From: Eledone cirrhosa
Lineage: Eukaryota > Mollusca > Cephalopoda > Octopoda > Eledonidae
Direction of reading: 5' to 3'
Length of the DNA: 64,000 nucleotides
Assembly (NCBI GenBank): GCA_964016885.1
Contig: OZ024743.1
Coordinates: forward strand, 11,582,506 to 11,646,505
The stretch's first letter is position 1. Each line of letters opens with the position of its first letter. Position numbers and translations under genes: made by a program. Shown here in pieces: positions 7,378 to 15,536 of this stretch. The notes under the pieces are model-generated. The model did not search any database, was not told the origin of the DNA, and saw only the letters and a program-made list of their open reading frames with translations.

Positions 7378-9868
7378 CATACATACATACATACATACAT
7401 GATGGCTGCAAACTCGTGTTCAAGTAATGCCATCGCCCGATAAAATGTTCAAAAATGTGAAGCACAAATGTGACTCTTTAAACCAGCCAAAATACTTGCA
7501 CCCTATGGCACACACATGGCAACTTTAGGCTCCCTCGAAACCTTCCATTGCTTTGTTCTGGCTGTATGTTCTCATGTATCTTTTAAGACCTCCCATGCTT
7601 GTACATTTCTTACACCTTTTCAGATCATAATCTACATGAGGTCTACTGATATGACTTTGTTCATGTCTAATCAAACCAGCTTTGCTCAGGCTGACTCGAC
7701 CACAGTGCTGGCAAACTAGATGATGTTCAACAGCAGGCAGTTCAGAACAGTCTCAATCCTCACCTTCCTTTTCAGTGTTAGGTGTTCTCTCCGACGAGTT
7801 TCAAAGTGTTCACCACCTGACTTGATCAAACGTCTCTTCACACGCTCATCAGCCATTTTCTCCTATTCGTCAGATGAAATTCCAGCACAAGCCAAGGTGC
7901 CCCTGATACAGTCCCGGTACCGCCTTTTTGGTTTATGTGGTGGTCGCCTTCCTTCACACAGTTCTCCATAGAGAAGTTGTTTTGGAATACGATCATCAGA
8001 CATCCGGACCACGTGACTGCACCACCTCAACCGATACCGAAAGATTATGCTCTCTATAGTCACGCACCTGCTCCGTTCTAGAACTTCCAAATCACTGGCG
8101 AACATTTTCCACCACACCCCAAGTAACTTATGAAGAGATTGTTGGTGAAATCTCTCCAGATCCTTCAGGTGCTTTCTGTATATGACCCACGTTTCACAAA
8201 CAAAGTAAAGAGGAGACAACACAAGTCAGATACACTTTCACCTTGGTTTCGATAGTGATACCTCGTCTGGACCATAAACGTTGATGCAGCCGTCCAAAAG
8301 CATCACTGGCTTTCTTGATTCTTAAGGATATTTCATTATCATGTGTGCATGAAGTGTTCAACGTACTACCAAGGTAAACAAACTTGTCAGCAACTTTTAG
8401 CCTCTTTCCGTACACATACACACTTGGTGCAGTGTACTCGTTTCCAGGTACTGGCTGATACATCACAACAGTCTTTTCCAAGCTTATTGTGACGCCCAAA
8501 GTGCTGCAAGCTGCAGAAAAAGAGTTCATAATAATCTGCATGTCACTTTGTGAGTGTGCAAAAAGATCGCAGTCATCTGCATACAAAAACTCTCGGATTA
8601 TAGATGTTAATACCTTTGTGCTTGCACCAAAGCACCTGGTGTTGAACAACCTTCCTGAAGTGCAATACCTGATGTAAACCCCATGAGAACAATATTTGAA
8701 TGCCATGAGAAACACTATCGTAAAATATAAGGAAAACAGAGTTGGAGCCGGAATGTCCCCCTGCTTCACTCCATTTTCAACTGATATTGGTTCAGAGATG
8801 CTACCACCAAAACTGACCAAAGCCTTCATGTCATCGTGGAAAAGATGCAGAATCTTCTACCCTACCTTGGATTTTTTTCCAACAACGCAGTTCGATTGAC
8901 AGTGTCAAAGGCCTTTGTCAAGTCAACAAAGATCTGGTAAAGGTCCATACATTGTTCGATACACTTTTCTTGCAGTTGCCGAGCAGAAACGATCATATCC
9001 ACTGTTCCACTTTCGTTTCTGAACCCACACTGCGACTCAGGCAACACATTCAGAGCAACTCTTGGGATCAATCTATCCATCAATATTCGACACGACTTTA
9101 CCAACTACTGAAAGAAGGGATATGACATGATAATTGCCACATTTGTCCTTTCCTTTATGGAGAATCACCATGAGCGCATCCTTCTTGTGGGACATTCTCA
9201 TCTTCCCACACCATTTTCATGAGGTCAGTCAGGCGCTGCGTGAAGTTTTCACCACCACACTCAAAACCGCTCCACTCAGACCATCCATACCAGGAGACTT
9301 ACCACAGTTCAGCTTATGCACAACAGAAGTCCCCTCTGCAAGAGAAGATACATTAGCCATCTCATATGCCTCACTGGTTCAATAGGAATGGAACAAATGA
9401 AATCATCATCAACCTGGGATGGCTGGTTTAAGAGCTCATCAAAGTGATCTCTCTATCTGTCGAGTGTCTTTTGGGTCGCGCAGTAATTGCTTGCCATCTT
9501 TCGATCTCAAAGGGGCCACTGGAGAGCTGAAAGGGCCATACCCCTCTGTGAGTAGAAAGTGCGGCAGTTTCACATTGTTGCCGTCAGATGCCACTTGAAC
9601 TTCATCTGCTTTGTTGCTCCACCAGGTATTTTGCATAGCCCTGAGTTTCACCTGCACTTCCTTCTTTACCTGTCTGTAACGCTCATAATTGTCACCAACA
9701 GAGATACCACCTTTAAGAACAGCATCAAGTGCCTTTTGTTTTCTGTCTAGCAGAGTCTTGACCTACTGGTTATTCTCATCAAACCAGTCCTTGTTTTCTT
9801 GTGACAAAGCCAAGGACCTCTGCTGAAGCCTCATAGACCGAGCTCCTGAAGTCCTTCCAGTTGTTCTC
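7378..9868 (-). pseudogene. Broken LINE with C-terminal zinc fingers
   Basis: On the minus strand this reads as a degenerate non-LTR reverse transcriptase. From about 9,850 come a DWFDEN segment and a KKEVQVKLRAMQNTWW region; near 9,150 HKGKDKCGNYH; at 9,100-8,900 RVALNVLPESQCGFR and FVDLTKAFDTVNR; at about 8,760 NGVKQGD; at about 8,580 the catalytic LYADDCDLF; at about 8,400 KFVYLGSTLN; at about 8,010 RLRWCSHVVRMSDDR. Downstream, in another frame near 7,713-7,650, is the zinc finger CQHCGRVSLSKAGLIRH, followed by CKKC near 7,610 and CHVC near 7,515. Stops and frameshifts break it at many points. The 5' endonuclease is absent, so it is truncated. It ends in a (TATG)n tail at 7,378-7,400. The family differs from the LINE at 2,158. 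Confidence 0.82.
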
Positions 9869-10497
9869 ATACACGCATACATACTTACATATATGGTGGC
9901 TGCCAACTCGTTTTCGATTACAGCCACTACTTTATATCCATGTAGGAGAACTCCTACCGATGCGCTGAACGAGTGTGACTTCTTAGTCCAGCCAGCGACT
10001 TGAAAACTCTGGTATAAACACTACACTTGTGACAATTATTGACACATAGTGCTGGGCCCATGGCACCATGTGACGACAAGTGCAGAGAGATCTCCAGATA
10101 TAAAGCAATGCCTGTGCCGTGAAGCTTTTATAGTGAGCAAAGGCACTGCACAAAGCCAGTCCCACTCCCTTAACCAAGATGATATTTACCAAAAAGAAGA
10201 ACATGTCAACATCATTGGATACCATCAGAGTTGCAGGTGTTATATCAGAGTTTTCCTTCTAGAATTCTGCCTTGACAAAGGCTAAGGGGTCATCTCTCCC
10301 GGTGATTTTGGATGGCCATTGACTCTTAAGAGCTCCTTTGCCCTTTGACAGGTTTTGTTTTTAGTCCTGCAGGATGTCCAAAGTCACCCTCCTCACCAAG
10401 AAACCTTGGTGGGGTTGCCAGTTTAGTCACCAACGACCCGACCATGAGACAGGTTGTACTGGGATATATGTTACCAGTAGCACCGACTGGTGACCTG
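9869..10497 (-). mobile_element. Retroposon-like repeat, copy 2, with shared LINE 3' terminus
   Basis: The second copy of the repeat at 6,745-7,377, on the same strand. Shared blocks include gtcaatggccatccaaaa near 10,310-10,330, cctttgtcaaggcagaattctag near 10,260-10,282, and gtgggactggctttgtgcag near 10,150-10,170. Its terminal part (10,010-9,890) also matches the zinc-finger end of the broken LINE, with agccaccatatatg at the terminus and a TACA-type tail at 9,868-9,895. It directly abuts the LINE 5' break. Short open stretches here are fragments without a supportable product. Confidence 0.6.
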
Positions 10498-10568
10498 ACA
10501 TATATACATGTATACATACATCCATCCATACATGTATACACACATCCATCCATACATACATACATACA
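10497..10568. repeat. CATA/CATC microsatellite
   Basis: Tetranucleotide repeats of the catacata and catccatc kind with embedded acatgtat words. It lies between the retroposon copy 2 and a tRNA-like SINE head. Confidence 0.8.
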
Positions 10569-10870
10569 ATGGTTAAAGTGTTTGACTGACGACCATAAGT
10601 TCATGGGTTCATATTTGGGACCGGGTTGTTATTGAATCAACCTGATATCAATGTTTATTATACAGCACACTTCCTCTTTGGTATAATATGACACAGTAAT
10701 ATCTAACATAGTACCCATCTAATCTGTTATAATATGATTTACCTTTCCTCTGTGAAGGCACATGCCTTAGGGGTTACGGTACTGGACTAACCATTATAAA
10801 GTCATGGGCTCGTTTCTTCGATCCTGCAGCATGTTGCGTCCTTCAGTAAAATACTTTAATTTGTGTAGCA
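10569..10870 (+). mobile_element. Two degenerate tRNA-like SINE heads
   Basis: Two plus-strand stretches resemble tRNA-derived SINE heads. At 10,569-10,640, a tggttaaagtgtttgac word is followed by catgggttcatatttggga. At 10,758-10,860, ggggttacggtactggac is followed by catgggctcg and a ttcgatcctg word. Both have the A-box to B-box order, but neither B box is canonical. A functional tRNA is unlikely, since no full cloverleaf could be drawn. Bases 10,871-11,200 are AT-rich with nothing recognisable. Confidence 0.4.
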
Positions 10871-11204
10871 TCTTCTACCAGGACTTGCGGCAGACAGATA
10901 ATATCAGTAATGGAAAAAACCTTGTTTCATTAGTATGACCTGGAAATCAGTTCCACTCTATTTATCTTCTTTATTAAAGGCAATCAAATTATTTTTTATT
11001 TTATTTTTTCTTATTTTTCCATGTTTGTTAAATAAATTCCATAAAATCGAACTAAATTGAAATTTTGTAATAAAATTTCCATAAAAGTTAATGTTTACAA
11101 TACAATAAAATGTAATAAAATGTATTGAAGTCGACGAAATGTGGACCTTCATTTTTGAAAGATCCACATAAGCAGACCTTACAATATTGTACCACAATTT
11201 TCCT

Positions 11205-11372
11205 TTGTGCAAAAGTGGGCAGCCGAATTTAGGAAAGGATAGGGGATTCTTGAAGATGACCCAATGTCTGGACGTCCTACAACTGCCACTACCGAGGAAA
11301 ACATTGATCTCAGTACTGCAACACCGATGGAAGAAGTGTGTGGAACGCAAGGGAGACTATGTTGAAAAATAT
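11205..11372 (+). pseudogene. Internally deleted mariner-type transposase remnant
   Basis: One frame from 11,210 reads KWAAEFRKG, a TAG stop, then GILEDDPMSGRP and TTATTEENIDL, which is the N-terminal DNA-binding end and linker of mariner transposases. A second frame from 11,319 reads HRWKKCVERKGDYVEK, which resembles their extreme C-terminus. The whole DDD catalytic core between these is missing, so the two ends are joined by deletion. The remnant cannot encode an active enzyme. Terminal inverted repeats could not be paired by eye. Confidence 0.72.
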
Positions 11373-11453
11373 ACCTCATTTGGTCACATTCCATGAGAGT
11401 ATCTTTGTCAACCCTCGTATCTATGCGTAATATACGTAAAGATAGAGAATTGC

Positions 11454-11844
11454 GGGCACTACAACGCTATTAACTGTCATATTTGTTGGTGAAAAAAATG
11501 TGATTATAAAACTTAAATTTATGAATGACTTGTTTTCTAATTAACTTAAATTTGTTTTCTAATTTGGCCCTTTTAAGGGCCACCTATATTTTCATTTAAG
11601 TAACTCCACTTACATCGATATGCTTTATAACCATGACTTGTTTTCTATTTGTTTTCTAATTTGGTACTTTTAAGTCTTCCCTCTCTCTCTCTTCCCTATC
11701 TCTCCTCTTCCCTCTCTCTCTAAAAAAAAACGCGTGAAAACTCCACTTACGCGTGGTAGTAATACGGAAATAAACGATGTTGACGAGTGACGTCACCTTC
11801 GCCTGTTTTCCACTGGACTGACAGCTAATAGCGTTGTAGTGCCG
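11454..11844. mobile_element. MITE-like element with 26-bp inverted repeats
   Basis: The ends 11,454-11,479 (gggcactacaacgctatta and onward) and 11,819-11,844 are inverted repeats matching at 24 of 26 positions, with weaker pairing continuing inward through a ttggtgaaaa-like word. The 391-bp interior has no ORF. It contains an imperfect tandem duplication of about 107 bp (the words atgacttgttttcta near 11,525 and 11,632, and actccacttac twice), a CT run at 11,677-11,720 and a hairpin ggccctt/aagggcc at 11,566-11,581. This is the build of a non-autonomous DNA transposon. The superfamily is not assignable because no clear target-site duplication was seen. Confidence 0.7.
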
Positions 11845-12401
11845 AAAATATAGTAAAAGGTACCGGCATTTACCGGATGTTTTTAGTGTATATAGTGAAT
11901 GCGCATGCACTGGAGTCAACTTCAAGGGAGATAATTCAATTTGCTATTTGAACTGTTTTATTCACAAGGGGATTTGGTAGAAATAGCAGCTAAATATTTC
12001 TCGAATTAATATCTCCCATCTCAAAAGTGAAAGGAGACAGTAAAATTAGGTCCTCTAAACAAAACAGACAAGATGGTCATGGATATGACGACATTGATTA
12101 AACTGGGGAACATTTTTTTTCTTGGATTTGAGTTCTTATTCTGATATTTTTATGCCACTGATTCTGAAAATATCCATTTTATCCCAGCAGCTGTAGTTTT
12201 TTAGATATTGCATAGGCCATTGCTTACTTTATTACTCTTCTGAAATGGTAGTATGAGTTACTTGTAATTCTAAATTCATCTGTAGAATTAAATTGTAGCT
12301 ATAATCTTGCTGATGTTGTAATTTTACATGTGTATAATACATGTATTAATGTAAGTTCTTTCCTACTACAGGTACAGGTGATGACATGGCTTTGAGAGAA
12401 A
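11845..12401. other. No recognised feature
   Basis: AT-rich, non-repetitive-looking sequence. A pyrimidine-rich run followed by cag near 12,359-12,372 could be a splice acceptor for the decayed ORF that follows, but nothing else supports an exon. Confidence 0.4.
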
Positions 12402-12830
12402 ATGTTTAAATCATCCATATGGTTTTTTTGTATTATTTGCCACGAGTACACATTCATTGAACAGAGAAAAACTATCAGTGATTTTATGAAAAAAACTTAT
12501 TTTGCCTATTTTAGAGTACAACTAGAGGACCAAGGTAAGCCATGGGCTCCTCAGGTTGTGTGTAAAACATGTACAGAGGATTTGTAGCAATAGATCCTTG
12601 GAAAGAAATGTCGGAAATTTGGTATACCAATGTTATGGGGGTGACAGAAAAACCACAGTGATGACTGTTACTTTTGTTTGGTGAATATAAAGAGCATCAG
12701 TGGATGTATCCTGAAATAATCTCAGCTAGATAACCTGTTGCATATTCCAATGACCCATCCTTCAGCTATTTTCTAAAGCTCCCTCAAAATGTTCATGAAT
12801 CTGCTATAGACAAAGAAAACATGGAGGCAA
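12402..12830 (+). pseudogene. Decayed cysteine-rich ORF of an uncharacterised repeated family
   Basis: One frame runs open from the ATG at 12,402 to a TAG at 12,585, then continues recognisably in the same frame across further stops. The visible pattern is a CIIC pair near residue 10, ISDFMKKTYFAYFRVQL, WAPQVVCKTCTEDL, then after the stops FGIPMLW and NHSDDCYFC. Three C-x2-C pairs suggest a zinc-binding fold. I recall proteins with the DDCYFC signature as numerous in invertebrate genomes, but cannot name the family or give it a function. At least five in-frame stops make this copy non-functional. No host gene context is present. Confidence 0.55.
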
Positions 12831-13227
12831 AATGACAGTAATTTTTAAGGAACAACCACAAACCTATCAGAGAGCGGCTGATACTTTGACAGTTTTCCCT
12901 CTTTGGCCAGGTGGGCAGCGTAGCCTGGGCTGGTAGCCAAAGGCAGCCAGTTACTGCTAGGTATCTATACTGAGAACAGTCAGCCCTGGGAACAATAGTT
13001 GAGACACAATTTAACCCTCTCACTGTAACTGCCATAACAACTTTCACGGTTAATTGTAGTTGTTATCTCTACTGCCTCACTCACTAATACAATTATATAT
13101 ATTGTTACTGTTGTTATTGTTGTTGTCATTGCAGTTGCATGACGTAGTTATTGATGGCATTCTATGCTCATGCAGCTGTTTTTCTTGTTATTTTAAAAAA
13201 ATGTTTAATTATAATTTCCAATGGAAG
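12831..13227. other. No recognised feature
   Basis: No ORF with recognisable domains and no repeat homologous to others in the window. There is a T-rich stretch with ttgttgttgt words near 13,100-13,135. Confidence 0.4.
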
Positions 13228-13411
13228 CACAATACCACAATCTTTGGTGGGTTGTCCATTAAATTGATCTTAGTACTTGATTGGTTTGGTCCTTTATTTT
13301 ATCAACCCTGGAATGATGAAAGGTAAAATCGACCTTGATGGGATTTTAATTAAGAACTTAATGAGCAAAAACAAATACTGCAAGGCATATTGTCCAATGC
13401 TCTAACAATAT
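13228..13411 (-). mobile_element. Degenerate tRNA-derived SINE, copy 1 of 3
   Basis: On the minus strand: an agagcattggacaatatgcc head, an eroded B box, then catcattccagggttgataa and a poorly preserved body. Its order matches the two better copies at 13,697 and 13,925. It is the most divergent of the three, so probably the oldest. Confidence 0.6.
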
Positions 13412-13420
13412 TGGTGACAG

Positions 13421-13488
13421 TGAAGGTGGTGGTGGTGGTGGTGGTAGCAACAGCAGCAGTAGTAGTAGTAGTAGTAGTAGTAGTAGGT
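13421..13488. repeat. GGT/AGC/AGT trinucleotide microsatellite
   Basis: Consecutive ggt, agc and agt trinucleotide runs. In-frame readings would give homopolymeric amino acids, but no flanking coding sequence is visible. Confidence 0.9.
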
Positions 13489-13696
13489 TTTTGTTAATTC
13501 TGCGGCTATTGCCAGTTTTATTGTGTAATTGCAGCTGTTACTATGGCATCTGTTTCTACTGCAGTGTATACAGGAGCCAGAGTAGTTAACACTCTTACAA
13601 TTGCCTCAACACAACTCTTTCTATATTCCTAGACAACAACAACAACAACTATCATAATTATCACTATTTAAGATATAAGTAAAGAATTAAAAAGAA

Positions 13697-13914
13697 ATAA
13701 TAATAATAATGGTTTCTGATTTAGGCACAAGGCCAGCAATTTGAGGGGAAAATCGATTAAATCGACACCAGAGCATTACTGGTACTTTATTTTATCGACC
13801 TTGTAAGGATGAAAGGCAAAGCTAACCTCGGCGGGATTTGAACTCAGAGCGTAAAGGGCCGTAACTCTGTGCTGTGAAGCATGTTGTCCGACGCTCTACC
13901 GATTCCCCCGCCCT
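13697..13914 (-). mobile_element. tRNA-derived SINE, copy 2 of 3
   Basis: Minus-strand reading: aatcggtagagcgtcgg as A-box region, gagttcaaatcccgcc as a near-canonical B box (complement of 13,830-13,845), then aggttagctttgcctttcatcc, ggtcgataaaataaagtac, a gtcgatttaatcgat word, and a (TTA/AAT)n tail at 13,697-13,711. This is the typical layout of the abundant cephalopod tRNA-SINE. RNA polymerase III could in principle use its boxes. There is no protein product. Confidence 0.85.
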
Positions 13915-13924
13915 TAAAATAAAT

Positions 13925-14140
13925 GATAATAATAATGATTTCTACTATAGGCACAAGGCCAGCAATTTTGGGGGAGGGAAAAGTCGATTAAATCGACCCC
14001 AGTGCATTGCTGGTGCTTTATTTTATCAACCCCATAAGGCTAACCTTGGTGGGATTTGAACTCAGAGCGTAACAGGCCATAACTCTATGCCACAAATCAT
14101 TTTGACCAATGCTCTACTGACACTGCCTATCCACGGCCCT
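13925..14140 (-). mobile_element. tRNA-derived SINE, copy 3 of 3
   Basis: Same family and strand as the previous copy, separated from it by about 10 bp. The B-box complement gtgggatttgaactc lies at 14,049-14,062. It lacks the block with gcctttcatcc, a short internal deletion, and ends in an AAT run at 13,925-13,936. Bases 14,141-14,420 that follow show no feature. Confidence 0.82.
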
Positions 14141-14423
14141 TATCTATCATTTAATTATGAGATTTACTTTAGATAACAATCTTCAGGTGTCTTATTATAT
14201 GATTCATTATACAATGTTTTAATATTCATGGTATTCCACACCTTTACTCTAAATGAATCAACACTGCTGGTCTAGTCATGACCATCCTATCTTTTAGCTT
14301 CTTTTTACAGTGATAGACATAGTATCATTTTTCCTCATTAAAAACAGTCAAATATCACTGAAATCCCACTCTACAATTGTTAAAATGGAAGGTCATGTTA
14401 GAGAATGTAGTCTTCTTCTTCGC

Positions 14424-14690
14424 TCACTTATTCCTGAGAGGGGGTCCTGTCAGAAGCAACTGTCTCCAACTGATCCGGCTGGATTCCCAAGTATGACCAG
14501 CCAAGCTCATGGATGTTATCCAACCATCTTGCTCGAGGTCTACCCCCGGGTCTCTTGCCAGCAGGTTTTGCCCGTAAAATCTGTCCATCGATTCTTTCCC
14601 GAGACATTCTAACCACATGCCCATAGTTTCAAATCGGAGAAGTAGTGGCTCTACCTGGTGTGACTCTTTGATCTCCGAGTTACACATTTT
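14424..14690 (-). pseudogene. C-terminal tip of a LINE reverse transcriptase
   Basis: Minus-strand translation in one frame from 14,616 reads VRMSRERIDGQILRAKPAGK, then GRPRARWLDNIHELGW and LGIQPDQLETVASDR, the typical last part of a LINE protein after the GHVVRM motif. Upstream of 14,616 the reading continues in another frame, marking a frameshift. The family is similar in build to, but distinct in sequence from, the other LINE ends here. Only about 85 codons remain. Confidence 0.72.
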
Positions 14691-15441
14691 ATCGAGTAAT
14701 GTTATGTAGTTTTTGACTTAAAAAAAAGATGAAGTAGATGTGTCTAGAATGTTCTTCTTGACTGGGGCTGACCCAGGGCTAAACAACAATAACATTTCAC
14801 CACACAGTACTATGCAAATATGAGTCAAAGATAGAGTCTCTACATTGCTACTTGACCTTCTATAAATAACAGTTAAATCTCCTTCAAATCTATAATGTTA
14901 GTGAAATTACTCTATCTTCTTTTGTGGATATATTTGCTATATTTTCTTCTAATCTTTACAACATTCATGCACAAGGAAACATTGTATTTCCATTGGTGTG
15001 CTGCAGAAAACTCACCTTCCCATGGGCACAGGATGAAACAATCTTGTAGAGGGTACAAATCTACACCAATCTCCCCCCCCCCCAATTGATCTTAATTTAA
15101 TGTTCAATCACATCTCATCACCAGCTAAATATCCTACTCTAGACTCTAACCATCCCCACTTACCTTTTCCATGTCCAACTGCCTGCATACTACTTCTCTC
15201 TCTTTCCAACTCCCACATCTCTCATACATCTCTCCTGTCAAACCCATGCATACATGTATGGAAAGCTGGACATGCTGCACATTTGCTCTCTGCTACAATA
15301 AATGCACCAAGTCCTCCTGATCCCTACCTCCCACACTCCTGATCCCTACCTCCAACACTCCTCTCCAATCGATGTATAAAAGCATGGAAAACTGGACATT
15401 CTCCACACCTGCTCCTCACAGTGTTGCAGCCTCAACAAAAG
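14691..15441. other. Gene-free flank of the satellite array
   Basis: No recognisable gene. A C-run lies at 15,071-15,083. An imperfect direct repeat pairs 15,255-15,280 (catgtatggaaagctggacat) with about 15,371-15,400 (tgtataaaagcatggaaaactggac). The phrase ctcctgatccctacctcc is duplicated near 15,316 and 15,339. The words gctacaataaatgcaccaag at 15,291-15,310 and the A-rich stretch ending at 15,441 resemble satellite monomer parts and may be decayed outlying units. Confidence 0.5.
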
Positions 15442-15536
15442 CACCTAGTTCACCCTGTAAGGAGGTTGTGCTGTTGCCACAACAAAAGTACTCAGTTCAC
15501 CCAGTAGGTTGTCGTGCTGGTACCACAATGAAAAAG
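15442..15536 (+). repeat. Two divergent edge monomers of the satellite
   Basis: The first unit (15,442-15,488, 47 bp) reads cacctagttcaccctgtaag, then has ggttgtg and gttgccac words. The second (15,489-15,536, 48 bp) contains gtcgtgctggtaccac and aatgaaaaag. Both have ctgtaag/cagtagg and gtg words that are closer to the LINE tail (ctgtaaagtgg, gtcgtgg) than to the array consensus (ctgtcatatag, gtcgtttgg). From 15,537 onward the consensus monomer starts abruptly. Confidence 0.8.

Noticed and set aside
10958..11350. Minus-strand ORF of 130 residues
   Set aside because: Its composition reflects AT-rich DNA and it overlaps the plus-strand mariner remnant; no motif is visible.
12793..13326. ORFs of 84 (minus) and 88 (plus) residues
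   Set aside because: The plus one is a hydrophobic Leu run from T-rich repeats running into a SINE; the minus one has no motif. Neither has gene-like context.
13697..14140. True tRNA genes
   Set aside because: The A and B boxes are SINE promoters; no complete acceptor-stem pairing or anticodon arm could be drawn, and the copies carry SINE bodies and AAT tails.
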